Virus record (IMG/VR): IMGVR_UViG_3300007735_000974
Location: 1 to 64,000 of that record
Length of the DNA: 64,000 bases
Strand: one strand, 5' to 3'
Source of the DNA: a virus
Positions 7,054-15,646 of the stretch are shown here, in pieces (within the stretch, counting starts at the first letter, position 1; every line of letters begins with the position of its first letter). Made by a program: the position numbers and the translations under genes. The notes under the pieces are model-generated. The model was not told the DNA's origin. It did not search any database and worked only from the letters and a program-made list of their open reading frames with translations.

Positions 7054-8610
7054 ATGAAAATTGTTATTCCAATGTCTGGAATGAGCCGCAGATTTATAGA
7101 CGCGGGATATCAAATTCCAAAGTATCTAATTCACGCTAACAATAAAAGAGTCATAGAGCATATTGTTGATTTATATCCTAAGGATAGTAATTTTCTGTTT
7201 ATTATAAATGATAAACATGAGCAGGAGACAGAGGTTGTAAATTTGTTGAATGATATTGTAAGTAATAAAACAATTGTAACTATTGATTCTCATAAAAAAG
7301 GACCAGTATATACAGTTTCTCAAGCACTACAGCACATAGAAGATGATGAACAAGTAGTTGTTAATTACTGCGACTTTTCAATGTATTGGGATTATCAAGA
7401 TTTTGAAAATTTTGTAGATGAAACTGAGTGTGATAGTTGTGTTGTTTGTTACACGGGATTTCATCCACACATGTTAGGTGGTGATAATTATGCTTTCTGT
7501 AAAGTCAACTTGCACAATGACATATTGGAAATAAGGGAGAAGCAACCCTTTACCGACAATAAAATGTCTGAGTATGCTTCTACTGGAACTTATTATTTTC
7601 GTAAAGGTGAATATGTTAAAAAATATTTTCAGCAGTTAATTGAAGAAGACGTAAATATCAATGGTGAATATTATGTAAGTCTTGTTCATAATTTAATGAT
7701 AAGAGATAATCTTATAAACAAGGTTTATGAAGTTCCTCATATGTTACAATGGGGAACGCCACTTGATTTTGATATGTATCAAAAGTGGTCCAACTATTAT
7801 GAAAAAACACTTCATGGGCAAAAGGAAATTTTTATTCCAAATACTGTCACTTTGATACCAATGGCAGGAGCTGGGAGTAGATTTTTAAAAGAAGGATATT
7901 CGGAACCAAAACCATTTATTTCGGTGAATGGTAAAAGAATGGTTGACCAAGCACTTCGTTGTCTGCCTAAAACTGATAAAACTATTTTTGGTTGTTTACG
8001 TGGACACAGAAGATTCTCTATCCTTGGTAATATTGTATGGATTGATGATGTATTGCCAGGACAAGCTTGTACAACAGAACGTCTTGTAAATGAAATTGAG
8101 TCTGAATCAATATTGATTTCTGCCTGTGATAATGGTGTATTTTATGATGCTAATAAGTTTTTAGATTTGGTAAATGATGATGAAAATGATATAATTGTTT
8201 GGAGTTATAGGAACAATTATACAAGTTACTACAATCCAAATATGTATTCTTGGTTAGACATTGATGAAAATCAAAACGTCTTGAATGTAAATGTAAAAGA
8301 ATTTAAAGGAACAAATCCTGTAGAAGAGTATGCTATTGTAGGAACAATGTTCTTTAGAAATAAGGACACTTATCTTGAACCTCTTCAACAACTTTATAAT
8401 AAAAATAAGAGAACAAACAATGAGTTCTATATTGATAACTTATTAAATGAAGCTATAGAACTTGGATATAAAGTTAAAAATTTTGAAATAGATGAATATA
8501 TTTGTTGGGGAACACCTAACGATTTAAAAACCTACGAGTATTGGCAAAGATTTTTTAATAAAGTTGATTGGCATCTTTATGAATACGCAAAAGACTATTT
8601 TACCAATTGA
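7054..8610 (+). CDS. two-domain sugar nucleotidyltransferase
   Basis: A 518-aa protein with two GT-A-like nucleotidyltransferase domains in tandem. Domain 1 starts IPMSGMSRRFIDAGYQIPK (residue ~4), and domain 2 starts IPMAGAGSRFLKEGYSEPK (~270). The family motif is GxGxRF…PK. Domain 1 has lost the second Gly (GMSRRF), and its later acidic site reads NYCDFSMYWD versus SACDNGVFYD in domain 2. One domain may be catalytic and the other regulatory. Such enzymes join CTP, UTP or dTTP to a phosphorylated sugar. A third copy is at 12653. Confidence 0.8.
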   Translation: MKIVIPMSGMSRRFIDAGYQIPKYLIHANNKRVIEHIVDLYPKDSNFLFIINDKHEQETEVVNLLNDIVSNKTIVTIDSHKKGPVYTVSQALQHIEDDEQVVVNYCDFSMYWDYQDFENFVDETECDSCVVCYTGFHPHMLGGDNYAFCKVNLHNDILEIREKQPFTDNKMSEYASTGTYYFRKGEYVKKYFQQLIEEDVNINGEYYVSLVHNLMIRDNLINKVYEVPHMLQWGTPLDFDMYQKWSNYYEKTLHGQKEIFIPNTVTLIPMAGAGSRFLKEGYSEPKPFISVNGKRMVDQALRCLPKTDKTIFGCLRGHRRFSILGNIVWIDDVLPGQACTTERLVNEIESESILISACDNGVFYDANKFLDLVNDDENDIIVWSYRNNYTSYYNPNMYSWLDIDENQNVLNVNVKEFKGTNPVEEYAIVGTMFFRNKDTYLEPLQQLYNKNKRTNNEFYIDNLLNEAIELGYKVKNFEIDEYICWGTPNDLKTYEYWQRFFNKVDWHLYEYAKDYFTN

Positions 8611-9682
8611 GTATTGGAATTCTGGAAGAACAAGACTTATAAAAGAAAAAGATGAGAATGGCAGAGATATTGAGGTTGCATACTTTTTCTCTTGCCAATT
8701 TGTAGGACTATCCAAGCATTATCCACAACCACTCATTTATTCTCACCAAACTCATAAACTACATCTTCCAACCAAGGAGATGTTTATGTCTCTTGGGAGA
8801 GGGACAGTATATGAGGAGACGATGGAATATGAAGTTGAAGTTCCAATGATCTTTAAGAACTTCTGCTCAGTTCCTGTATTTTACTTTGTGTACAATGTGG
8901 CAAACTACTATCATTTCATTTATGATACATTGCCTTATCTCTATTCATACTTTAATGAGAAAGAGATTCATCCAGACCTGAAACTTCTTGTAAGTCCTCC
9001 TGAGGGTAAAGACGATTTGTATCCCTTCGTATGGGAATGCCTGGAACTTTTGGGAATAGGTCGTAAGGACGTAGTGTTTCTCAATCCAGATACCTTATAT
9101 AATACGGTTGTAGTTGGTTCTTCATTAACTCACAATGGACTATCAAACACTCCGCCACATTCGGGGGTCTTTGATATTATTAACCGTATGAAGGGTGACT
9201 ATCAAGGACCAGAGAAGATTTATATCTCACGTAGAACTTGGTTACATAATAACTTTGAAAACATCGGCACCAACTACACAGAGCGTCGTCGTTGTGTGAA
9301 TGAGGATGAAGTAGCAGAATTTTTTAAATCCCAGGGATATGAAGAAGTCTTCTGTGAAAATATGACAATGAAAGAAAAGATTGGACTCTTCAATTCTGCA
9401 AAGTATGTTGCTGGTCCTATTGGTGGTGGTATGTGTAACGTAATCTTTTCGCCACCAGAAACCAAGGTCATTTCAATCAACAGCCCTTTGTTCTTTGATA
9501 TTAATACGCGCTTTGAGTATTCAATGATACACACACAACTTCATCACTTTAACGACACTGAGTTTGTTGAGAAGGTAGAAGAAAGTGTAGAGAGTGATGG
9601 TGCGCTTTCTATTTCTGGTGGTCTAAACTCACCTTGGAAGGTGGATCTAAATAAACTAAAAACATTTCTTAACAATGTCTGA
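8579..9682 (+). CDS. glycosyltransferase, GT61 (DUF563)-like
   Basis: About 367 aa. The C-terminal half has the GT61 pattern: KIYISRRTW, then NEDEVAEFF, and SAKYVAGPIGGGMCNVIF with PPETKVISI. An earlier NYYHFIYDTLPYL matches the family's central His-containing motif. The start at 8579 overlaps the previous gene by 32 bases. An ATG at 8564 is also possible. The acceptor cannot be inferred. Confidence 0.8.
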   Translation: MNTQKTILPIEYWNSGRTRLIKEKDENGRDIEVAYFFSCQFVGLSKHYPQPLIYSHQTHKLHLPTKEMFMSLGRGTVYEETMEYEVEVPMIFKNFCSVPVFYFVYNVANYYHFIYDTLPYLYSYFNEKEIHPDLKLLVSPPEGKDDLYPFVWECLELLGIGRKDVVFLNPDTLYNTVVVGSSLTHNGLSNTPPHSGVFDIINRMKGDYQGPEKIYISRRTWLHNNFENIGTNYTERRRCVNEDEVAEFFKSQGYEEVFCENMTMKEKIGLFNSAKYVAGPIGGGMCNVIFSPPETKVISINSPLFFDINTRFEYSMIHTQLHHFNDTEFVEKVEESVESDGALSISGGLNSPWKVDLNKLKTFLNNV

Positions 9683-10340
9683 AATAATAGAACTAGCAAG
9701 AGAAATCAGTGAATACACTATCTGTGGTGAGGGTAATGTATCTGTAAGAGACGGAGAGAATACTTTTTTAATTAAGGCAAGTGGGACTAGTCTTCATACT
9801 CTATCTAATGAAGACCTGACACTATGTAATATCCATGGAGTTCAGTTAGATTCTTCTCATAAAAAACCAAGTATTGAAACTTCATTTCACGCTTGGATTA
9901 TGAGAACTTTTCCAGAGATAAACTTTATTGCTCATACTCACCCACCACACACAACTAAAATTCTCTGTTCTAATCAGTTATATCAGTTTGCAAATCACCG
10001 TTGGTTCCCTGATCAGATTGTGAGAAATGGAACTAAGTCCTGTGTAGTTCCTTATGCACCACCTGGAAAGGCAATTTTAAAACTTGTAGAAAAGCACGTA
10101 TCTGCATTTGTTGATTATGAAGGATACTTTCCAAAGTTGATTTTATTGCAGAATCATGGTATAATCACAGCATCTGCATCTAAAAAAGATTGCGCTGCCG
10201 CAACCTTAATGTGTGAAAAATCTGCTGATATTTTTATTGGAGCAAAACTTCTAGGTGGAGTTAAGTTCCTGACTAAGCAAGAAGTCGCTGATGTCGATAC
10301 CTGTCCAAATGAAAACTATAGAAGAAAACTCTATCAATGA
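9675..10340 (+). CDS. class II aldolase/epimerase/dehydratase family protein
   Basis: A 221-aa protein of the fuculose-1-phosphate aldolase/ribulose-5-phosphate epimerase/MtnB fold. It has GEGNVSVRDG and IKASGTSL (phosphate-binding), PSIETSFHAWI, HTHPPHTTK (zinc-binding His pair) and LLQNHGIITA (third His). Members cleave, epimerise or dehydrate ketose phosphates. The neighbours (HAD phosphatase, cupin, RuBisCO-like protein, nucleotidyltransferase) suggest synthesis of an unusual sugar-derived precursor. It overlaps the genes before and after by 8 and 4 bases. Confidence 0.85.
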   Translation: MSEIIELAREISEYTICGEGNVSVRDGENTFLIKASGTSLHTLSNEDLTLCNIHGVQLDSSHKKPSIETSFHAWIMRTFPEINFIAHTHPPHTTKILCSNQLYQFANHRWFPDQIVRNGTKSCVVPYAPPGKAILKLVEKHVSAFVDYEGYFPKLILLQNHGIITASASKKDCAAATLMCEKSADIFIGAKLLGGVKFLTKQEVADVDTCPNENYRRKLYQ

Positions 10341-10648
10341 AAATCATTTATGTTGATATTGACGAAACCATTTGTCATCGGGAAACTTCTGTTGACTTTG
10401 GCACAACTCATGATTACACCAAAGCAAAACCTATCCCAGAGAATATAGAAAAGATTAATAAACTCTATGACGAAGGTCATACAATAGTTTATTGGACTGC
10501 TCGTGGTTCTAGAAAGCAAATTGATTGGACAGAACTTACAAGTCAACAACTTGCTGAGTGGGGAGCGAAGTATCATGAGTTAAGAGTGGATAAACCTTTT
10601 TATGACTTATTCATTGAAGACAAATCATTACGGATTGAAGAATTATGA
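10337..10648 (+). CDS. small HAD-superfamily phosphatase
   Basis: A 103-aa protein. The HAD motif I YVDIDETICH provides the nucleophile Asp and second Asp. Motif II is YWTARGSRKQ (Thr). A Lys in RVDKPFYD and acidic IEDKSLR match motifs III and IV. It has no large cap domain, like the capsule-biosynthesis HAD proteins found with sugar nucleotidyltransferases. A role in dephosphorylating an intermediate of the surrounding pathway is inferred. Confidence 0.8.
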   Translation: MKIIYVDIDETICHRETSVDFGTTHDYTKAKPIPENIEKINKLYDEGHTIVYWTARGSRKQIDWTELTSQQLAEWGAKYHELRVDKPFYDLFIEDKSLRIEEL

Positions 10649-11106
10649 AAATTATTTCTCATCGCGGAAACATTCGTGGTCCTGTACCTGACAAGGAAAA
10701 TCGTCCTAGTTACATTGATTGTGCAATCGGTAATGGATATGATGTGGAAATTGACGTTCGTTCAATCAATGGTGAACTTTGGTTAGGTCACGATGAACCA
10801 CAGTACAAGGTTGACCATAATTGGATAGATAAGCGTAGGCACTATTTGTGGTTACACTGTAAAAATATTGAAGCAGCAACTGAATGTTGGGCATATCATT
10901 CATTTTGTCACTCGAATGATCCATTTGTCTATACATCCGTTGGAAAAATTTGGTTGCATAATGACTTAGAATCGGTTTTGTTGAATGATAACATTATCAT
11001 ACCTAGGATTAGTAAATCTGATTTGGAGTCTTTTAATAAGGATAAAACTTTAGGAACACCATTTGCTATCTGTACTGATTACCCCGCTATGATTGGAGAA
11101 TACTGA
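10645..11106 (+). CDS. glycerophosphodiester phosphodiesterase-like (PLC-like TIM barrel) protein
   Basis: A 153-aa protein beginning KIISHRGN, then ENRPSYIDCAIGNGYDVEIDVR and GELWLGHDEP. These match the His-Arg, Glu-Asn and Glu-Asp-His residues of the N-terminal part of the GDPD family. It is about half the usual ~250 aa, so it may be a reduced form or a derived binding protein. It overlaps the HAD gene by 4 bases, so joint production is likely. The substrate could be a glycerophosphate-like group on a glycan (inference). Confidence 0.7.
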   Translation: MKIISHRGNIRGPVPDKENRPSYIDCAIGNGYDVEIDVRSINGELWLGHDEPQYKVDHNWIDKRRHYLWLHCKNIEAATECWAYHSFCHSNDPFVYTSVGKIWLHNDLESVLLNDNIIIPRISKSDLESFNKDKTLGTPFAICTDYPAMIGEY

Positions 11107-11107
11107 A

Positions 11108-11872
11108 ATGACTAAAAAATTTGCTGTTTGTTTTTCTGGTTATCCCAGATTTGTTAGAAAACAATTCGAAAATATTAAGACTAATTTTCTAGATGGTCTT
11201 GGAGATTATGACATCTATGCGATGTTTCAATGGCCTGAGGATTGGAAAAATACTTTAATGCATGTTAGTCATGACGACAAGTTTGAAACTAATGAAGTAG
11301 AAGATTTCAAAGAACTCTATGGACCTTTAAATCTTAAAAAGATTGCCACTATTCCACCTTATGACTTTAGTCATCTTGAATTTAATGGTAAAAATGCAGA
11401 ACCAGATTTGGGTGGGGTTTCTGAAGAAATCTTGAGAGACCTCTTTTATAGACAAAAATGTCAGTTTCAAGGTATCGAAGATTGTATCAAACTTATTGAC
11501 AACCCAAATGACTATCAATTTGTTGTCAGAATGAGAACGGATCTAGTCTTTCATTCAGAAGTAACTATGAAAGATTTAGAATCCAAAGTAATTATCAATC
11601 AAGACGGATATATTGCTGGAGCAGATAGACCAGCTTCAGATTGGTTCTTCATCACTCCAACAAATAAACTTGAGTTTTTTACTGAACTTTCTAAAATTGA
11701 AGAGCACTTTAAAGAAGGTGTTGTTGGGCATCACAGAATCATTGCCCAACTTGGTGAGAAGTATGGCATTGAATATCACGAGTTCAATATTCGAACACCC
11801 ACAGCCACTGGAGGAGCGTCTGTTCTTTACAAAAAACCCACTGACAATTATAATGTAATTAGGAAGTTTTGA
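11108..11872 (+). CDS. putative glycosyltransferase, SGxPR paralogue family
   Basis: A 254-aa protein. It has FSGYPRFVRKQFENI near the N-terminus and FVVRMRTDLVFH about 145 residues later, which resembles a nucleotide-sugar-binding DxD-type region. Two paralogues follow (11877 and 16651) with the same two motifs. The start at 11108 has GGAG nine bases upstream. It is assigned as a glycosyltransferase from context and this pattern, so the call is tentative. Confidence 0.6.
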   Translation: MTKKFAVCFSGYPRFVRKQFENIKTNFLDGLGDYDIYAMFQWPEDWKNTLMHVSHDDKFETNEVEDFKELYGPLNLKKIATIPPYDFSHLEFNGKNAEPDLGGVSEEILRDLFYRQKCQFQGIEDCIKLIDNPNDYQFVVRMRTDLVFHSEVTMKDLESKVIINQDGYIAGADRPASDWFFITPTNKLEFFTELSKIEEHFKEGVVGHHRIIAQLGEKYGIEYHEFNIRTPTATGGASVLYKKPTDNYNVIRKF

Positions 11873-11876
11873 TAAG

Positions 11877-12653
11877 ATGAAAGTAGCTTTAATATTTTCT
11901 GGTCAACCCAGATTCGTAAAGGAGTGTGCTCCTTATTTAATTGAAAATATTGTTAGCAAATATGATGTAGATGTATTTGCTCATTTGTGGTTTGATGAAA
12001 ACCTATTGAAAACTCCTTATAAGTATGAAGGAAATTGGCCAACTCAAACTATTAGTCCAAATGCTTTAGAAACTTTTAAAGAACTTTATAATCCTATCGG
12101 TCTTGAAGTTGAAGAAAGCATGTCATTTCAAGACGACAGCATGGACTTTGAAGCAAGTATGAGAAAATATAATGATTGGGCAACACCTAATGCTCCAGAC
12201 AATATGAAAAATGGAACAAAGGGTTTTATGAATTTGATTAAGTCAAATCAAATTTCATACTTTTATAGTCTGAACAAAGCAAATCTTTTGAAGAAAAAGT
12301 TTGAATATCAAAATAACTTTAAGTATGATTGGGTTATCAGGGCAAGAACTGATACTGCACCACATACTCCTTTGGAACTTTCTAACTATAATCCAAATGC
12401 TGTAACATACACGAATATTAATAATCAAGAATCTGTTACTCCTGGATTAATTTGTGACTGGTTGAATTTTGGTAACTCATACGTTATGGACGTGTTTAAT
12501 AGTTGTTTTCCCTGTTATGATCATCTTATTGAAGAATGTAAAAGAACAAATAATGGTGCTTGGTCTCCAGAACTAGTTCATAGAAAAATGGTTGATCTTT
12601 ATAAAGTGAAAGCAGAAGGTCATTCTATTCCAGTATCATTGCCCAGATTTTAA
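11877..12653 (+). CDS. putative glycosyltransferase, SGxPR paralogue family
   Basis: A 258-aa paralogue of the preceding gene: IFSGQPRFVKECAPYL near the N-terminus, DVDVFAHLWFDEN, and YDWVIRARTDTAPH in the centre. Its stop overlaps the ATG of the nucleotidyltransferase (TAATG). It is likely to act on the same glycan as its paralogues, with acceptor unknown. Confidence 0.6.
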   Translation: MKVALIFSGQPRFVKECAPYLIENIVSKYDVDVFAHLWFDENLLKTPYKYEGNWPTQTISPNALETFKELYNPIGLEVEESMSFQDDSMDFEASMRKYNDWATPNAPDNMKNGTKGFMNLIKSNQISYFYSLNKANLLKKKFEYQNNFKYDWVIRARTDTAPHTPLELSNYNPNAVTYTNINNQESVTPGLICDWLNFGNSYVMDVFNSCFPCYDHLIEECKRTNNGAWSPELVHRKMVDLYKVKAEGHSIPVSLPRF

Positions 12654-13366
12654 TGAATATTCTTATTCCTATGGCAGGTGAGGGAACACGTTTCCCCAGA
12701 GACACCTACAAAGTCCCAAAACCACTAATTAACGTTAATGGTTCTCCAATGATTCAAGTTGCTCTGGCATCTTTAGGATTAGTTGGAACTTATCATTTTG
12801 TTATTCGTAAAGACAGTTACTATGATCAGGTGTGCCATTTATTACACTCTATCTTTCCAGATTCAAAAATAATTAGTGTTGACGAAACAACTTCTGGTCC
12901 AGCATCTAGTTGTCTTTTGTTTCGGGATTATATCAATAATGAAGATGAGTTAGTTGTTGCTAACTGCGATCAAATCATGTGGTGGGATCCAAATTTATTT
13001 CTTAATACTGCAAGATATTATAGGTATGACGGATTAGTTGTTACTTATACCACAACTACACCAAAGAATAGTTATGCCAAAATTGATAAAATGGGATTTG
13101 TTCAGGAGATAAAAGAAAAAGAAGTTATTAGTGATGTTTCTTTAAATGGAATTCATTACTGGAGAAAAGGAAAATATTTTGTGCAAAGTGCAGAAAGTAT
13201 GATACAATGTAAAGATACTGCTCCAAATGGTGAATTTTATGTTGGTCCGACATATAATTATATGATTAAACAGGGTTTGAAAGTTGGAATTCATCATATT
13301 CCAAACTATCAACATAATCCAGTTGGAGTCCCAGAGGATTTGAATTCTTTCTTGCAAAAATTATGA
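12653..13366 (+). CDS. sugar nucleotidyltransferase (single domain)
   Basis: A 237-aa protein with the family start LIPMAGEGTRFPRDTYKVPK, complete GxGxRF and PK motifs, the acidic VVANCDQIMWW, and NGEFYVGPTYNYMI. It would activate a sugar or polyol phosphate as an NDP derivative. It precedes the cupin and RuBisCO-like genes with 4-base overlaps, which links it to that cassette. The nucleotide used cannot be told from sequence. Confidence 0.85.
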   Translation: MNILIPMAGEGTRFPRDTYKVPKPLINVNGSPMIQVALASLGLVGTYHFVIRKDSYYDQVCHLLHSIFPDSKIISVDETTSGPASSCLLFRDYINNEDELVVANCDQIMWWDPNLFLNTARYYRYDGLVVTYTTTTPKNSYAKIDKMGFVQEIKEKEVISDVSLNGIHYWRKGKYFVQSAESMIQCKDTAPNGEFYVGPTYNYMIKQGLKVGIHHIPNYQHNPVGVPEDLNSFLQKL

Positions 13367-13689
13367 ACGTTACAAAGATAAAAGATTATGTCCGTGGGTG
13401 GTTCATTGGAAACTTTGAACCCTCTTTGTTGAAGACAAGTGGTTTTGAAGTTGGCGTTCTTACCCATCCCAAAGGAGAGCAATGGCCAGCACACTATCAC
13501 AAAGAAACTATTGAATATAATGTTCTTGTTTCTGGTAAAATGACCGTCCAGGGAAAAGAGCTAAATAGTGGTGATGTATTTGTCTTTGATAAAGGAGAGA
13601 TTGCAGATCCTGTTTTTCTTGAAGACTGTACTGTTGTTTGTGTGAAAGTCCCCTCCATTCCTTCTGATAAATTTGAGATTGAAAAATGA
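13363..13689 (+). CDS. single-domain cupin protein
   Basis: A 108-aa protein. Cupin motif 1 is complete: G-5-HYH-4-E-6-G (GEQWPAHYHKETIEYNVLVSG, residues ~43-63), giving two His and one Glu for metal binding. Motif 2 (GDVFVFDKGEIADPVF) lacks the usual His, so the metal site may have three ligands. Small cupins include sugar-phosphate isomerases, epimerases and dioxygenases. It overlaps the RuBisCO-like gene by 4 bases. The reaction is unknown. Confidence 0.75.
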   Translation: MNVTKIKDYVRGWFIGNFEPSLLKTSGFEVGVLTHPKGEQWPAHYHKETIEYNVLVSGKMTVQGKELNSGDVFVFDKGEIADPVFLEDCTVVCVKVPSIPSDKFEIEK

Positions 13690-14924
13690 AATTTTTTAGA
13701 GAACTAACTGAATACGAAAAAGATCGTTGTGTAGTTGCAACTTACTACATTGAATCTTATGAAAACCTTGGCACTTTGAGAGATGCTGCTTGGAATCTTG
13801 CCATTGGACAAAGCGTTGGTAACCCAAAAGTTCGTAATCGTTGGGAAAGCGATGAACTATTTGAGCTAGCATCTTGTGTGATTTACGCTGACGAAAATGA
13901 ACTTTCTCAGCAAACCAAAGGGCAAGTAAAAATTGGTTTCCCTAAAGTTAATACTGACTGGGAGGGAGATGGAATTTCTCACCTTCTTTGTCAATTGATG
14001 GGTGGTCAGTTAGACATTGATGTATTCAAAGTTTGCAGACTGCAGAAGTTAGAGTTTCCTGCAGATGTTGAAGCATCATTCCTTGGACCTAAAAATGGTA
14101 TTGATGGAATTAGAAAGTTTGTTAATCGTTATGACAAACCTCTTTCTGGTGCGATTGTAAAACCAAAAACTGGTATCTCTCCACAAACTCTCTCCGAGAT
14201 GGTGAAAGAACTTCTTGACGGAGGCGTAGACTTTATTAAAGAAGATGAGATTCTTTCTAATCCCTCCTTCTGTCGTCTTGAAGATCGTGTAGAACTTATT
14301 TCTAACATTGTTAATAATTGTGGGAGAAATGTAATCTATACATTCTGCATTAATGGTGATCATCATACCATTCTTGATCGTGCTAAATTTGTTGCAGAGA
14401 ATGGTGGTAACGGTATTCATATTAATTTCTGGTCAGGTCTTGGAGTTTATAACTCTGTAAGAAAAATGAACCTACCATTGTTTATCCATTATCAGAAGAG
14501 TGGAGACAAAATCCTTACGGATAAACGCCACGCATTTGGAATAGATTGGGACGTTCTTTGTGACCTTGCTGGTCTCTGTGGTGTGGATACGATTCACGCT
14601 GGAATGTGGGGTGGATATCTAAGCGATGACGAAAATGAACTTCGTCAAACCATGGCAACACTTCATAAGAGAAATGTTCTTCCCGCACTGAGCTGTGGTA
14701 TGCATCCAGGCATTGTCAACACGACCGCAGAGAAGTTTGGTACAGACTTCCTTGCTAATTGTGGTGGAGCAGTTCATGGGCACCCAGGTGGCACTCTGGC
14801 AGGTGCTCTGGCAATGCGTCAGGCAATCGACAAAACTCCTGGTCCAGAGTTTCGTGCTGCTATTGATAAATGGGGGTATGAAACTGGAGGAGGTTCTTTA
14901 CCTGAGTGGGTTTTAGATTTTTGA
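13686..14924 (+). CDS. RuBisCO-like protein (form IV type)
   Basis: A 412-aa homologue of the RuBisCO large subunit. The barrel motifs are VKPKTGIS (K159, K161), GGVDFIKEDE (K185, D187, E188: the carbamylated-Lys metal site), FIH (H268), DTIHAG (H304), SCGMH (S336, G338) and CGGAVHGHPGG (359-369). Several residues needed for CO2 fixation appear replaced: loop-6 Lys (Y311), the Arg/His after H268, and the N-terminal Glu/Thr/Trp region (GQSVGNP). It therefore looks like an enolase or decarboxylase relative, not a carboxylase. It is the last of a block with cupin, nucleotidyltransferase, HAD and aldolase genes. The substrate is unknown. Confidence 0.88.
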   Translation: MKFFRELTEYEKDRCVVATYYIESYENLGTLRDAAWNLAIGQSVGNPKVRNRWESDELFELASCVIYADENELSQQTKGQVKIGFPKVNTDWEGDGISHLLCQLMGGQLDIDVFKVCRLQKLEFPADVEASFLGPKNGIDGIRKFVNRYDKPLSGAIVKPKTGISPQTLSEMVKELLDGGVDFIKEDEILSNPSFCRLEDRVELISNIVNNCGRNVIYTFCINGDHHTILDRAKFVAENGGNGIHINFWSGLGVYNSVRKMNLPLFIHYQKSGDKILTDKRHAFGIDWDVLCDLAGLCGVDTIHAGMWGGYLSDDENELRQTMATLHKRNVLPALSCGMHPGIVNTTAEKFGTDFLANCGGAVHGHPGGTLAGALAMRQAIDKTPGPEFRAAIDKWGYETGGGSLPEWVLDF

Positions 14925-15001
14925 TTCCCTCTTTTAAAACGAATATATAAAAAAGAATTTTATTTACTGAAGATTATTTAATTTAACAAGGAGATTAATT
15001 C

Positions 15002-15643
15002 ATGAAGTGGCAAACTGACCTTATTAAGGACATTAGAAGCAATACGCCTTATGATGATACTGAAGCAGGTATTAATCATTTTCTACATATTTGGCCTGGT
15101 ATTGAAAATGATCCAGGAGTTTTAAATCCATTTGATGGTGTTGAGTGTAGTGAGTGTAATAAAGCAGCACTGCTTGAACAATTTTTGAAGGTTCGGGATA
15201 ACTGTGCGGCAATTCTTGAAATTGGAATTGGTAGAAATGGTGAGAACTCTTTTGCTCATGTGTTTTTCAAAAATAAAAAAGACGAAACCAAGTACGTTGG
15301 AATTGACATTGAAGATCGTAGTTGGTTGATTGATTGTGGTGAAAACATCTACACTATTCAAGGTAGTAGTTCAAACTATGAGGAGAATGTAGAAATTTTT
15401 AAAACTATGGGTGTAGATAAATTTGATTTTATTTTCATTGATGGTGATCATAGTGTAAATCAAGTTCTTAGAGATTGGGAATATTCAAATCTTCTAAATG
15501 ATGGTGGAATTGTTGGATTCCATGATACTAGTCATCATACTGGACCTTATCTATTCATTAAAAATTTGAATAAAGATATTTGGGATGTAGTTGAAAATGC
15601 TTGCCCACAAGATTATGGCATTGGATTTGCCAGAAAAAAATAA
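15002..15643 (+). CDS. class I SAM-dependent methyltransferase (Methyltransf_24-like)
   Basis: A 213-aa protein. Motif I is ILEIGIGRNGENSF (~residue 75), with YVGIDIEDRS, then FDFIFIDGDHSVNQVLRDW and GIVGFHDT, which are typical of this group of O-methyltransferases. AAGGAG is present eight to thirteen bases upstream. A 77-base AT-rich gap separates it from the RuBisCO-like gene, the largest gap in the operon. It is likely to modify a glycan sugar. Confidence 0.8.
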   Translation: MKWQTDLIKDIRSNTPYDDTEAGINHFLHIWPGIENDPGVLNPFDGVECSECNKAALLEQFLKVRDNCAAILEIGIGRNGENSFAHVFFKNKKDETKYVGIDIEDRSWLIDCGENIYTIQGSSSNYEENVEIFKTMGVDKFDFIFIDGDHSVNQVLRDWEYSNLLNDGGIVGFHDTSHHTGPYLFIKNLNKDIWDVVENACPQDYGIGFARKK

Positions 15644-15646
15644 ATC

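Noticed and set aside
13686-14924. True carbon-fixing RuBisCO
   Set aside because: Loop-6 Lys, the Arg/His after H268 and the N-terminal Glu/Thr/Trp region are replaced, so only the RuBisCO-like class is supported.
9675-14924. Complete methionine salvage pathway
   Set aside because: The cupin (108 aa) is too small for MtnD, and MtnA and MtnK analogues are absent. The genes are mixed with nucleotidyltransferases and glycosyltransferases. Kept only as a fold-level comparison.
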